A stretch of DNA of 64,000 bases from Brasenia schreberi (lineage: Eukaryota; Streptophyta; Magnoliopsida; Nymphaeales; Cabombaceae). The DNA lies in the NCBI GenBank assembly GCA_036023115.1, contig JAYKKT010000064.1:9694001-9758000 (forward strand). Reading direction: 5' to 3'. How positions within the stretch are numbered: position 1 is the stretch's first letter; each line of letters begins with the position of its first letter. Shown piece after piece: positions 1 to 11,689 of the stretch. The translations under genes were made by a program, and so were the position numbers. The notes under the pieces are model-generated. The model was not told where the DNA came from. It was given only the letters and a program-made list of their open reading frames with translations, and ran no database searches.

Positions 1-926
1 ATACTTTCAACAGTACTACTCACATGCTTGCCTCCTTTCTTGGTCCTACATGAGTCCACAGGCACATGTACATTTAGTGGCACGAGAAGTTTACATAGTT
101 TGCTACTCAAAGTGCAACAACAAAGGCTACTGGTTTGGTAGTTCATCAAGGCATGCAATAAGTAATTACAGAAGGTCGTGTTCAGAAGAGAGTCAACATT
201 ACGAGTCTACCCTTTAACAATTAAAAGCCAAGCTATGTTTGCCAGCCAGTTACCATCTTTCCTTGGGATGCACAATTATATGGCCCATATGGAACCGTTC
301 AACAGTTTTATTCAATGTTGTAATTAGTGTATCGGTACCCGTAATCAAGAATGAAATATTTTGCATATTATACTTGAACAGATAAACCCAGTCAACCATA
401 AGACCATGAAAACCTCAAGGAGTGATTTAGTCAACCTCCTTAAAGAAGCCCTGCAGTGAAGGAGCCACCGACTGGGGATACTTGTCTCCTTAAGATTACA
501 TGTGTTTCTTTTCGTTTTTGTGAAATATAAAGCTAAACAAACCCGATTTCATAGTCACCTATTTGGCTACAGTTGCTAAATGGGGAGTGGAAAAGCTTGG
601 AAGGATCATCTACCAGGCTGGTTTCCCTCACATGTATATACATGCTTTTTTGCTGGGAGATTACTGGTTACTCCTTATAATTTATACATGATCTGTTTAG
701 GGGTCTGCTTAACTTCACTTTCCTTTAGGGAAAAAGTGGGAGCTGTCTCCCTTAACACTTCCTGCCATAATCTAATTTAGCATCATTATGTCTCTTTAAT
801 TCCTGAACATAGCATTGTTTATTTTATATATGAAGCCACAAACATTTTTCTATAAGATCTAACATCAACAACTTGTAAGTGCATTGACATTGCATTTACA
901 CACGAACACACACATATATACATACA

Positions 927-930
<4 letters not shown>
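1..930. other. intergenic, nothing recognised
   Basis: AT-rich sequence with stops in all frames and only short chance frames. I see no coding, RNA or mobile signature. Confidence 0.5.

Positions 931-975
<45 letters not shown>
931..975. repeat. (AG)n microsatellite
   Basis: An uninterrupted AG dinucleotide run of about 45 bp, preceded by CA/TA-rich sequence. The following AGATTAGGTGTTGCCCACC resembles the sequence after the shorter AG run near 48380, so both may be copies of one dispersed repeat. Confidence 0.95.
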
Positions 976-978
<3 letters not shown>

Positions 979-1874
979 GGTGTTGCCCACCTCTAACAAT
1001 GCATTCTCATGCCCACCCTTTATTTTTTGAGTGCATAAATGTGATATGTGTGTCCTTTATCTTTTTCAAAGCACCCTTATAACTTTCTAAACGACACCCC
1101 CCCAAAAGTAAAGGATGGGCATGGCCAGCATAAAACTCTGGACATTTCCAAAGTGAAATGCACCGGTTCCCATCCAAACCCTAAAATTAAGTTGGGAGAG
1201 AATAGTGCTAGGACAGGTCACCTACTAGGAAGTCCTCTTATTGTACCATCTAGTTGACCCCACCTAGCGTTGGAAAAGGCTTAGGTAAGGGAAGTGTGTG
1301 TGTGTGGGTACACTTACAAGTAGCACGAATGTGGTGCACTAGATACATCAAGAATACACTCTCAAAGATTCTATACCATGCCTAAAAGATTACCAGAAAA
1401 GAGAAAAGAGACTAAACCAACTATTGAATAACTCACTCAACAAATTTTCTCCCATTGAGAAATCCTTCCTATACATCATGTGGGCTGGTAGTGGAGCCAT
1501 ATTCAGCACCCATGATACAGAGTCAAACTTTTTCTATGAGATCTACATTATGCATATCCTCTGTGAGGAAACGCTGAAGATGGTGCATGCGTGAGGGGAG
1601 GACCTGTGGACCTGAGAATTTGTATCTGTGAAGGCTTCTGCATAATCAGACATGAATGCACACCTATCCACACTGATGAAACGAACTCTCTTGTGGTTTA
1701 GCTGAAAAGAACTACTTAATGTTTTTCCTCGAATCATGGAAACACCTTTTAGGAACAAAGAAACAATTCTTGGTAGGTGATTATTGTGAAGCAGTTTAAG
1801 CACTAAAGAAAAGTACATGGGAGAAAAATCATACGTTTCAGCAGTACAAAAATACATTCCTGAACATCTTTCCT
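976..1874. other. intergenic, nothing recognised
   Basis: Sequence between the AG microsatellite and the first copy of the local duplication. Short open frames occur on both strands, but I recognise no gene. Confidence 0.45.
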
Positions 1875-2360
1875 TTTTCTTCTCCCGCTCACTGTTTATG
1901 CTTGGAAGAAATGCATCAGCCCATGTTTCTCAGCTTGAAATTATAGTAAGTCCGAAGTTTCACAGGGTTTGTAAAAGGCACAAGGCATGGGATCTCAGGT
2001 CCTATGTTGTCAATAACATTTGGTGCTGCTTAGGCCAACAACTTCCTAAAAAGTCCTAGTGGTCTACTCATATTAAAAGTAAATGAATATAAAATTGACA
2101 TTTAATTTTAGTCAAGTTAATACCATTATGGAGGCAGTTCAATGATGTGTCCGTAGATCGAGAAACTCATTATATGGAACAAGGAAAAGAGAAATGAGTG
2201 AAAGGATGGAGAAGAAGAAGATGATGGTGCTGATGATGATGAGAAAAGAAAAGTTCAACATGGCCAACTTAGCGACCAATTTGGTGGGGCTTAGAAGACC
2301 AAGCACCCTTAGTAGGTATCTGGACCATGTTAGTGGGACTGCCACCAAATGGTGGTGCCA
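1875..2360. repeat. left copy of a diverged local duplication
   Basis: This block matches 6665-7112 in the same orientation. Shared landmarks in the same order include TGCTTGGAAGAA, TCAGGTCCTATGTTGTCAAT, TATGGAACAAGGAAAAGAGA, the GGCCAACTTAGC segment and the CCATGTT(A/G)GTGGGAC end. The copies differ by many substitutions and indels, so the duplication is old. The hAT element at 2384 inserted just beyond this copy. Confidence 0.8.
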
Positions 2361-2702
2361 TTAAGCCACTTAGGTGTTTTATTCAGTGTTGTCTGACGCG
2401 TATCGTATCGTGTATCGCTGGGCTCCACGATACGGGCGTATCGTATCGTATCGTACTTTAATATTAAAATAATACAAAAATTAATTAAAAATTAATAAAA
2501 AATAGTAAAAAATCGAAAAAATCAGAAAAAAATCAAGAAAAATCTGATAATTGCTTTAAATTCATATAATGTAAGTTTAGTACAGATTGAGAATTCAGCA
2601 TTTAACAATTGCATCCAAATTTACATATTTTGAATCCAAAAAATAAAATACACACATAGTTTACACTTTACAGTACACTACAGTTACATATAATGTTACA
2701 TT

Positions 2703-5212
2703 TTACAAATTGTAATCAGGATCATCAACTAAATAATCTTCATCTTCTCCTTGTTGCAGATCCTCATCATCATCAGCCATGCCCACACCTTCTTCTTCAA
2801 AATCAAATTCTTCATCTCCATAATGTTGTTGCGCTCCTTCCAAATTAATCCAGGCAACATCTTCTTCTGTTAGGAGGGCATTTTCTTCAGTGTCTTCCAT
2901 AACCCAATCTTCTAATATCTCAAAATTATCCAAACTTATTGGATCGAATTGACTTTCTTCTCTATTTACTTTTTTTAATTGCCTACGACACAAACAAAGA
3001 TAAACAATTAGTAAGTAATATTAACAATTGAAAATTGAAGTTAAATAATATCGAATTGAAAATTTGAAAGTAATACAACATTACCTTTCACGAAGGCGCA
3101 TGTTACAACGAATATAAACCAAATCATTAAGCCTTTTGTGTTCCAACCTGTTGCGCTTTTTTGTATGGATGTGTTCAAAAACACTCCAATTTCTTTCACA
3201 ACCTGTTGCACTACAGGTTTGGCTTAAGACTCTAACTGCAAAATCTCTAAGGTTTGGACAATCACTTCCAAACCTGTTCCACCAAACATCTGTAAAAAAA
3301 ATATAAACATTAGAGACATAATAATCCACAATAATGTAAGATGCAACTTAAATATGAAAATAAACAATGTACCTGGACGCATCGTAGAGCAGTTGCGAAT
3401 TGCAACAGGCAAACCCATCAAGTGAAGAGCATTATCATATATCTCCATCTCTCGATGTATCGCATCTACTATGCTCTCATCAGGGACTAATCTGTCGATG
3501 CATTCAATGATTCCTCGATTAACCTCACCGTCCCTTTTGAAGGTTGCTGAGTACCTCAATGATGGGTTTAGATAGTAGGCTGCTGCATGAATAGGCTGAT
3601 GCAATTGTTTATTCCATCTACTATCAATTATTTTTCACACGGGTACATAATCTCTTTTTTTTTCATTAAAGTTATTTTTGATCGCTTCTTTTGCCCTGTC
3701 CATGGCTTCATAAAGGTAGCCCATAGATGGTTTCTCCTCGCTGTCAGCCAATCTCAAAACTTTCACTAAAGGACAAGTAATTTTCAATAATCTGATACAT
3801 GCATTCCAAAATGAACTTCTAAAAATTGTTTCTGCAATCTCATTTAACTTTATGTTCCTTCTGTTTTGTGGCAACTCTGCAAATTGTTGCCACTCATCTG
3901 AGGAGAACATTCTCTTTAAAGCTTGCTTCTGTCTCACAATACTCTGTACAGATAAAAAGTTTGTTGCGAACCGAGTTGCAGCTGTGCGAAGAAGCTCTGC
4001 ACCTTCTGTGTATCTCCTCATCATACACAAAACAAATGCATGGTTGTAAATGAATTTTGTAATATCTTGGCAACACTCAGTTGCTGCCTTTATTTCATCC
4101 ATCTCACCAATGTCCTCGAGGATGAGATCTAAACAATGGGCTGTACATGGTGTCCAGTAGAAAGTCCCATAAATATCAGCTAACTCCTTTCCAGCTGCTT
4201 TGTAGTTAGCTGCATTATCTGTAATCAATTGGACTACATTTTCTAGCCCAACCTCCTGTATAACTTTATCAAATTCCTCTTGTAGGATCTCTGCAGTGTG
4301 CCTCTCCTCTGACATATCTAGAGATCTCAAAAACATGAGTCCTTTAGGAGAATATACAAGAAAGTTTAGCAATGTTCTTCCTCGCCTATCGGTCCATTCA
4401 TCTGCCATGATAGTGTATCCTGTTTCCTTCCACGATTGTCTCAAAGTCGAACAGTATTGCTGCACTTCAATCACGGTCTGATCTAATATCTTCCCTCTCA
4501 ACTTCTGTCTCAACTTCTGATAAGAGGGCATCCTGTATCCTGGACCAATGTTAGTAATTGCATCTGTCATTGCTTGAAAATGAAAACTGTTTGTTGCATT
4601 AAATGGAATGCATGCATCATAAAACCATCTGCCCACTGCAAGGTCTGCTTGATCGTGCAGTTGTTCTGAAGCCATAGCAGCACGAATTCCTGACTGAGCG
4701 CCAGGTGTAGTGGAAGGAGGAAAGAACGAATGTATGCTAAAAGAAAAAGCTCTTCCTCTACTCCTTCCTGAACTTCTAATTCTGCCACCTCCAAAGTCTT
4801 CAGCTACAACCCTCTTTCCTCTGCTAGGTGCTCGCGAACTGTTACTACCAATATCTGTTCTAACATCTGAAGGCAAACTATCAGTGAATCCAACTCCAGT
4901 GGCAGTAGCATCATTAGCTTCTTAACACATCTGAAAATCATCCTTTTGTTGTCTCCTTTCCTGTATGCTCTCAATCATCTGCAAGCATTGCCATTTAATA
5001 CCTTCTGGCACACTTCTAACTCTGCCTGTGCATGGAGCAACTTCTTTTCTGGTTCATGCTAGGTGGTGTTTCAACCTTGAAATTCCACCACTAACCACCT
5101 TTTCACAAAATAAACATCTAATTTTTAACCTTGAACCCTCAACTGGTATACCCCACTGCCATGCCGGATCATCAGACTTTGAATGAGAGTCTCTACCACC
5201 CCTTCCTGCCAT
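2703..5212 (-). pseudogene. hAT transposase gene, broken by three stops
   Basis: Domain order from the ATG at 5212: BED-type zinc finger (RCLFCEKVV..., with HH downstream), a DUF659 catalytic part (MADEWTDRRGRTLLNF and [16 protein letters not shown]), a CTAHCLDLIL motif, and a C-terminal hAT dimerisation domain ([20 protein letters not shown]). The tail is acidic. Two introns are readable: 3288-3374 side (donor at 3372, acceptor before 3289) and donor 3084 to acceptor before 2982. Premature stops lie at 5056-5054, 4924-4922 and 3637-3635. The longest open part is 4876-3635. The last stop is shared with copy 2. Confidence 0.88.
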
Positions 5213-5679
5213 CTCAATGGACTACTTTAATTCAAACAAAAACCTAAAAATAAAAGTACTTCGTAAATCCCCCAATCTTCAAATAACACTCAAATCGAGT
5301 GTCTCCCACTTCATGAATGCAATAAAAATCGTATACACACACTTAATAACTTCATATTTGGTCATTTAAAAAAAAAACCGAAATAACACAAAAAACAATA
5401 AATATAAAGGAAAAAAATAGAAAAAACATTAAAAATATACCTAAATCCGAGTTTGGAGGCTTGGATGGACACCGTAGGGCACGATGTTAGAGCTTTGAAC
5501 ACCAAGGAGGCGAAAACCGACTCTTAGGGAGCTTGAAGAATCCAGAAGGAGAGAGAAAATTGCGGGTTTCTCTCAGGCCGGGACCCTTTATAAGGGTCAC
5601 AGGGCGTATCGCCCGTATCGCATGATACGGTGCGATACTCCCGCACCTGCGATACGGGCCCCCGTATCGTATCGTGTGC

Positions 5680-6210
5680 CGAGGGCGGCAACGGATTTGG
5701 GTGGGGAAGAATGTAACGGTGAATTGTTTGTTGGCATTTTTGCTTTTAGTTAAAACCCTCTATGAGGGAAGAGCCCCGAACAAACCCATGTAAGCACGCT
5801 GGGGCCGTGCACTCCTTTTCCGCTATCAATGGACATTACGTTTTCAAGATGGTTTTCGTGCGTCAAGTGCCTATCTCTTAAGTGATTTTCAAGCTAAGTG
5901 GGGTGAGTTGAACGGGTGCCTTTGCATGCATTGCCTTAAACGTTTCCAAGGATTTTCAAACACATTGCCTCTTTGCCTTTGCCGTTTTGAGTGAGTGAGT
6001 GAGTCTCTGAGTGCCAAGACGTCGGCACACTTGGTACTTGGGGGAGGGACTCTCACGCGCCATTTTGGGAGACGGTGGCCAAATCCAACACCAAAGTGAA
6101 ATCCGCTAAGGCTTGCTTGGCCCCGAGGCCAAGTGCTGGTCATGGAGAGCCCGTTAGCACGCCCCGGCGCGCCTAGCAACGGTTACCCCGTGACAAAAAG
6201 AGAGCCCACG
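5680..6210. other. extra block in hAT copy 1, possibly captured DNA
   Basis: Sequence between two clusters of GTATCG motifs, richer in G+C than the rest of the element, with no counterpart in hAT copy 2. It has no transposase similarity and no long conserved frame that I recognise. It contains a GAGT microrepeat near 5991-6004. It could be captured host sequence or the ancestral 5' region lost in copy 2. Confidence 0.45.
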
Positions 6211-6262
6211 ATACAATACGTATCGCACCGTATCGTACGATACGAACAACACTGGTTTTATT

Positions 6263-6664
6263 GACAACATGGCTGGGGTCAAAGCCATCAACACTGAGAT
6301 CCATGAACTTTAGCCTAACCCTTGTGAATTTGTTAAATCTACTATAAATTGTTGCTTTTGTGTGAAAAATTCCACATTATCGGGATGTTTCGTGTTTGCT
6401 GCAGCTAAATCTTTTTGTGTGCCCGACATTGTACCTTTTTGTTTCCTGGTACTTTTCCAGCTAAGATTTCTCCTTACTGTTTACATTTCTTCCCTTTAAA
6501 AACAACAATAGCGTTCACAAAGCTGTGTATTACAAATGTATGCCAGGGTCTCAAATTACCTAGAGAACGGTCTAGGTGCTCAGGAGCCATGACATGAGTT
6601 GCATGAATCGTTGTGGCCCTTGTGAGTGTTCAATCATGAAATTTTGAAATTCACACACACTGCC
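6263..6664. other. intergenic spacer of the local duplication
   Basis: About 400 bp between the hAT target duplication and the right duplicate copy. I see no gene. Confidence 0.5.
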
Positions 6665-7112
6665 TTACCTTTCTCCTTTTTTGGCTCCTCTCCCTGTGTG
6701 TGCTTGGAAGAATTGCATCAGCCCATTTTTCTCAGATTGAAACCATAGTAATGGGATATCAGGTCCTATGTTGTCAATAGCATTTTGTGCTGATTAAGCC
6801 AGCAACCCATAAACACCCAGTCACTGCATAAGCAAATATAGTGGTGTAAAATATTAAAATAAATAAATATAAATTTCACAATTAATTTCAATCAATTTAA
6901 TACCATTATCATATAGAGGCAGTTGAATGATGCAACCTTAGATTGAGCAACTCATATGGAACAAGGAAAAGAGAGATGAGTAAAAGGATGGAGAAGAAGA
7001 ATGGAGGAAGAAAAAGGAGAAGAATAAGAATAAGTTAAACGTGGCCAACTTAGCAGCCAATTTAGTGGCACTTAGCCGACCAAGCATCCTTAGCATGTAC
7101 TTGAACCATGTT
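6665..7112. repeat. right copy of the local duplication
   Basis: Partner of 1875-2360. With the 3.9-kb hAT removed, the copies would lie about 0.9 kb apart, so this was a near-tandem duplication before the transposon arrived. A purine-rich GGAGAAGAAGAA stretch varies in length between the copies. Confidence 0.8.
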
Positions 7113-7350
7113 GGTGGGACGACCAGCTGAACAGGGTCGGATAGAGGGTGCTGCACAAGGGCTTCCTATGAGGTCATATATCCTAGTACTGTTTATGCTC
7201 AACTTAGGAGTTAGGATGGGATTCTGTGCATTCATGTTGAAAACATCGCACCCTTCAAGACCGGACAATTTTTTACTCTGATTATCAGCTACCTAATACA
7301 GCCGTCTTCCTTTATTTGGGCTTGGGACTGACCATGCAAGGGTGATTCCT
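7113..7350 (-). mobile_element. SINE-like fragment related to the LINE head
   Basis: Read on the minus strand, it starts with a head like that of the RTE LINEs and the SINE at 36398 (AAGG..TCACCCTTGCATGG-type, followed by an AAAGGA..AGG motif). A middle part contains GGTGCGATG, and it ends in a decayed tail. It parallels 52686-52905 over most of its length. The boundaries are approximate. Confidence 0.55.
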
Positions 7351-8990
7351 TGCTTTGCCAGAGTTGCGATGAAATTTTGAGATAGTGGCAGAAATGAAGA
7401 CCTGTTATTGTCTATGATGGAGATTCTATTTTCTCATCTTTTCCATTGATTTGAATTTATGCTTATTCTGGTTTGGCCTTTGAATGTTTTCCAGACCACA
7501 AGGCGTGTCGTCCCTTTTCTCTTTGTTAGAGGTGATGGTGTCATATTGGTCTCTCCGCCACTGAGGACAACATGAGCTGGAAGTTGGTTTGCTGCATTTG
7601 TTAAATTTCTCGCTTTGGTAACATTACTGCGGTAATCTGCTGCGTGTAGTGCTTTGTTATTTTACTAGAGATCATAAGGACCTTCTTTCGGTAAAAAAGA
7701 ACTTGCATTTTGTTGGTATATATTTGGTTTTGCAAGCTGCTGGTAATTTACACTCGCCGGCCCTCTTGTTAGCATGATATTCTACGTTTCTGATATTTGA
7801 AGCTTGTCAGACCATTGGAAATGGCGATCTTCTCTCTCATTTGGATTTATGATTCAAATCTTCTGAGGGTAGGTATGGAAGCCCATGCTTACATTTCTGA
7901 CCAAAAGTGGGGATTGTGTCTCCTGCCACATTACATGCTTTCAATCTTGTCTATTTGCTCAGGGTTCATTAGTGGAAAGGTCCTCGGCCACTCTCCTTTA
8001 TGCAAGCCCGTGTGGGTTATATAGTTCCTGGGTTGTCATGACCGTAGCCTTGGGGTTCCCTTGGGCTATGCGTCAAAAAATGGAAACAGATCACTGGCAG
8101 GTACTTCATGGAGTATATGTGCAATTGTCCTACCTTATACCCAGCAACAGATTTGACAATGAAGGATTTAAAACACAAGGATCTTGGGACATTCTTATCA
8201 GCAGCCTCGAGATACGATGTTTGAATGCTTCGAGCCAGTGGTGGGATGACATTGTTTTAGAATGGTTCTCTCTAAAAAAAAGAACTGCGCATTCCGTGTT
8301 CCTCTGTTATCTATCAAATAGCTGAACATGTTCAGTTCTGTTCGGGTCAGAAACCGACCGAAACCGAAACCAGCCGGATTGGCGACCTAGAACTGTAACT
8401 GAACCCAAGGGGTTCCTGGTTTGGTTATGGTGGCTCCTTTCATCGAACCAGAGTTGACGAAATCACCAGACCGATCCTTTTTGTATATTTTTCTTTCCAA
8501 TTTATTTTATTTTCTGACAAACTAGAAAGGGACATGTCTAGCTGAATTAGCACCAGGCTGACCGGTGGAAACTAGCAAACGGTGGTACTTCAAGGATTCT
8601 ATCGTTCTTAATATATGAAAATTAGCATTTAGTGTATCATAGATAAGTGATGCAAATTTAAAAAATAACTTTTAAATTTTGAAAAGAAAATGTGTATGTT
8701 TTATTTTTTGAATTTAAATGTAAGCCGTCTACATTTTTTGATCGGATAATCCAAATTTGATACGTTGGTACACCAAACCCAGTCTCCTATTGCAGGTGCT
8801 TGTGCACACACACACACATATATGTGTGTGTGTGTATGAGGTCACAGTAATAAAAAGAAAAACGCCGGACTGGGTTGACCTGGTTATGACCCAAAACTGA
8901 AATGACCTGACATGATTTGGCCCCCTAGATCCTACAATCAGCACTAGATGATTCGAATCAACTTCATTTTGTGTCACAATGCTGGTGCAG
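7351..8990. other. intergenic, unrecognised open frames
   Basis: A plus-strand frame of 146 codons ends at 8325. I cannot link it to a family and it lacks coding signatures that I trust. Around 8330-8480 lies a GAACCGA/ACCGAAACC-rich repeat of a kind common in plant intergenic DNA, like that at 56690-56800. No gene is called. Confidence 0.35.
8806..8835. repeat. perfect 30-bp (CA)n/(TG)n palindrome
   Basis: A run of CA repeats passes through a short TATA centre into TG repeats, forming a perfect inverted repeat centred between 8820 and 8821. It could extrude as a hairpin. Confidence 0.85.
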
Positions 8991-9107
8991 TAAATATATA
9001 ACGAATTTGTGGCATAAGCAGACCATGACACATGCACAAAGCCGAGTATTGAACTTGGGACCTTACACTTGAAGAATCGAGTCTTCTCTCTAACCGAGAG
9101 ACTTGTA
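8975..9107 (-). mobile_element. tRNA-derived SINE candidate
   Basis: On the minus strand it starts near 9107 with CTCTCGGTTAGAGAGAAGAC, which resembles a tRNA A box. It continues to CCCAAGTTCAATACTCGG, which resembles a B box, about 40 bp downstream. It does not fold as a full tRNA, so it is more likely a SINE head than a tRNA gene. Confidence 0.45.
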
Positions 9108-9589
9108 TCTTTTATGCAAATATATAATGAAATTAATATGTTTAGCTCCGAATAATAGCCTCACTAAAAAGAGGACTGCAAAGTAAATAGTTATATCCTT
9201 CCGCATAAAGGATTGCACATATGAACAACTTACTTTCCAAGATGTGTTGTAGTAAATAAACTCTCCAATACTACCAAAAACCAAAATAAATCTCATGCTT
9301 AGTTGCTCAGCCACATGGGTTCTTAGTCGCGATTGATGCACTTGCATCATTTTAGCGTTCAAGCTTAAAATGGGGAGGGCGCAGCCAAATTGCATGCATC
9401 GTGAATTGCATACAGCGCGACCAATTTGTGATCCAACCCCCTAGCCAGGTGAACTGCTGGTTGTGTTGTACGCAGCTGAAGAATTCAATACTCGGGTTGA
9501 GTTAATTGTTAGTATAGTAGAGGTTTGAACTCTATATAAACAAGTAACTTGTTCCATGTAGTATGAGAAAAGGCTTAATTACCACCAGC

Positions 9590-9690
9590 AGCAATCGCGG
9601 TAGAGCATCCTGTCATTTGAACAAACGCTCTGGGTGCATGTGTATTATATGCTTTGGCCTCCTTTTGTAACCAAAAAACAATAATAATAA
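9590..9690 (+). mobile_element. SINE tail fragment
   Basis: The sequence GCTTTGGCCTCCTTTTGTAAC followed by an A-rich tail matches the end of the SINE at 55815-55922 (GGCTTCGGCCTCCTCTTGTAAC plus poly-A). The upstream GTAGAGCATCC-type stretch is a weak relic of the head. Confidence 0.4.
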
Positions 9691-10870
9691 TAATAAAAGG
9701 CATCAACATAAGCTGTTATACATATTTTATAAAATTGAAAAATATAGCAACTGGTTTGGTTAAAACAAGATACAATATTTAGTATGGATTTTACAAAAGT
9801 GTATCTATGTTACACTCATGGCCACCGACCTTTCAGTTCAAATCATTCAATTCTTTCAGATTTTGATAGTTTCTTAAGCAAATTAGTCAAAAACTTATGT
9901 TTAGGTAGCTTGCTTTCTGGCTTGCTTTCTTCAATCAGAAAGCTCAGAGTCCAATCCCAATTAGATTAAATCAATGGCATGGATTCCGTTTCGGATTTCA
10001 GAATACTAAAAAAGAGAAAAACTAGAAAATGGCTGAAATAAGCCTTCAATGTGGCATTCAGCAATGTTGACAATGCTGAAAACTACCTTCTCCTATTACT
10101 GCTAAGCTGGAGGTAGACTTGAACAGTCAAGTATCCCTGCAGGGATCGAACTCCTGAATTCCTGTTTGAGAAACCAAAGCTCCCACCATATTGTCTGATA
10201 CAATGCGATATGCACCAATTAATGGATGAAGACAAGTAAAAAGATAGCATCAATTGGTCTCATAAAAGACCATATAATATCTACCATAAGATTATGTATC
10301 AAGGTTGATGAGGCCTTAATTTTAGCTGTTTCTGGGCGAGTAGAACTGATTTCCCCCTCTACATGAACAGTTTAACACAACTCTTCAGGCAGTCAAACCT
10401 ATTTTCACTTTTCATTAATCAAACAATTAAACTAAAGGTTTACAACAAACAGCCCAAGTATCAAAGAGAAATGGAGAGGAGAAAGATGTCATGGGTGGTG
10501 TTTACATACATTTGAACATTTGAAATAGCACATGAAGTGTTCATCCCCACAGAGCCCAACCATTAGACAACAGAATCAACAGATGTTTGAAACCATTGAC
10601 CGACAACAAATCACTGCTTCCTTTCCCCCTCGCTATACCCTATTTTTGCCTTTGATGGGTTTGAGCAACTAAATGACAAAGTTAAATCTCCACCTAAATT
10701 GAACACATAATCTCAAAGCAAAAGGATGTGGACGAGACATTGATGCTGCAGATTCAATCCTGCCGATCTTTCATCACATCCAGATTGAAAATGGTTGTTT
10801 GGATTCAATGGTGCAAAAGCTTACACAAACCGTTCATCATTCACAAAATCAATGCTAATGGTAGTGAGAT
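9691..10870. other. 3' flank of the MINDY gene
   Basis: Contains the expected 3' UTR of the minus-strand gene immediately below 10871; I cannot place its polyadenylation site. Near 10120-10190 a minus-strand GGAGTTCGATCCCTGCAGGG looks like a tRNA B box, possibly another SINE relic. Otherwise nothing is recognised. Confidence 0.4.
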
Positions 10871-11689
10871 TCAGACAATGCTCGGTGCATCCCCAGTCCA
10901 ACTGCAAACAGCCAGTGGCCAGCGGGTCCGAATGCAGTCCACTAGCGGAGCATGCTGAGAATGCTCGGGTTTATCTACTTCAACATTGCCACCTTTGTCA
11001 CCTTGCTCACTGGTTACAATCGGGGTCACCTCAACCAAGAACTCCTCCGGTGTCCATCTTGGAGGCACTGTGACACTTAGTTCGGTAAGTCTAGGTCTTT
11101 GCTGCAAACACTCCCCCTCAGTCAATTGGTTACTGTTTGAAACCGATTTTGCAATGCCATTAAAATGGTACAGATCAAACTGCTTCTTGCCAATAAGACC
11201 AGATGCATCCTTCAAGCCACCCAAGTTCTTGTCAAGCTGTAGCAAGGCCTGCCAGAACTCACTCCACACAATGAAGCCCGTGCCAGTAAGGTTTTCAAGC
11301 ATTTCTTGTGACATGTTGATGTTTGTTTCTCTAAGAACGTGCTGAAGCCCCTCTGAGCCTATAAAACCACCTCCACCACTTTGGTCTTGAGCATCAAATG
11401 CTCTTCTGATCTCTGATTCTCGTCGATCTAGTTCATTCTCATCTAGCACAGTGGTGTCAAGTGCAAATAGCACGGTGTAATGAGACTCACTTCCAACCAC
11501 CCAAATGGGCCATTTAGGGCACTTCAAATGCTGGCCGACCTTGCAGAGGTTGAGTGACTCAAGAAGACTAAGGAACCCTACCTCCACCCCTGATGGAATG
11601 CCCTTAAGGAACATACCACCACCTAAGTTCATTCTACCATCAAATACATTTGCTACAGCTTGGCCACAGAGGAGCAAGTTCACAATTTC
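10871..11689 (-). CDS. MINDY gene exon 7 (catalytic histidine, C-terminus)
   Basis: The last exon has 819 bp including the stop at its low-coordinate end. It opens with [18 protein letters not shown], carries the catalytic His in [14 protein letters not shown], then the possible EF-hand-like segment, then a linker rich in Gln, Glu and Pro. It closes with [19 protein letters not shown]. No internal stop or frameshift is visible. Confidence 0.92.
   Translation of the reverse strand, partial: EIVNLLLCGQAVANVFDGRMNLGGGMFLKGIPSGVEVGFLSLLESLNLCKVGQHLKCPKWPIWVVGSESHYTVLFALDTTVLDENELDRRESEIRRAFDAQDQSGGGGFIGSEGLQHVLRETNINMSQEMLENLTGTGFIVWSEFWQALLQLDKNLGGLKDASGLIGKKQFDLYHFNGIAKSVSNSNQLTEGECLQQRPRLTELSVTVPPRWTPEEFLVEVTPIVTSEQGDKGGNVEVDKPEHSQHAPLVDCIRTRWPLAVCSWTGDAPSIV

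Larger units (their letters stand above)
2384..6254 (-). mobile_element. hAT transposon copy 1 with terminal inverted repeats and 8-bp target duplication
   Basis: The 3871-bp element begins CAGTGTTGT and ends ACAACACTG. It is flanked by the perfect 8-bp duplication GTTTTATT (2376-2383 and 6255-6262), as expected of the hAT superfamily. Both subterminal regions are dense in GTATCG/CGATAC motifs, likely transposase-binding sites (inference). Inside is a minus-strand transposase gene with stops (2703-5212). A block of about 540 bp at roughly 5680-6210 is absent from copy 2. Confidence 0.93.

Noticed and set aside
931..975. CRISPR-like or regulatory repeat
   Set aside because: It is a plain AG microsatellite; no spacer structure exists in the window.
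2703..5212. Functional hAT transposase
   Set aside because: Three in-frame stops outside the readable introns exclude a normal full-length product.
5680..6210. rRNA or viral fragment in hAT copy 1
   Set aside because: I found no conserved rRNA segment or viral coding motif; left as unassigned captured or ancestral DNA.
7885..8325. 146-codon plus-strand frame as a real gene
   Set aside because: No recognisable domain, no splice partners, and a composition like the neighbouring non-coding DNA.
9040..9107. Possible tRNA gene
   Set aside because: A- and B-box-like motifs occur, but no acceptor stem or cloverleaf can be formed; a SINE head fits better.
10986..11345. Plus-strand open frame of 119 codons
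   Set aside because: Antisense shadow of MINDY exon 7.
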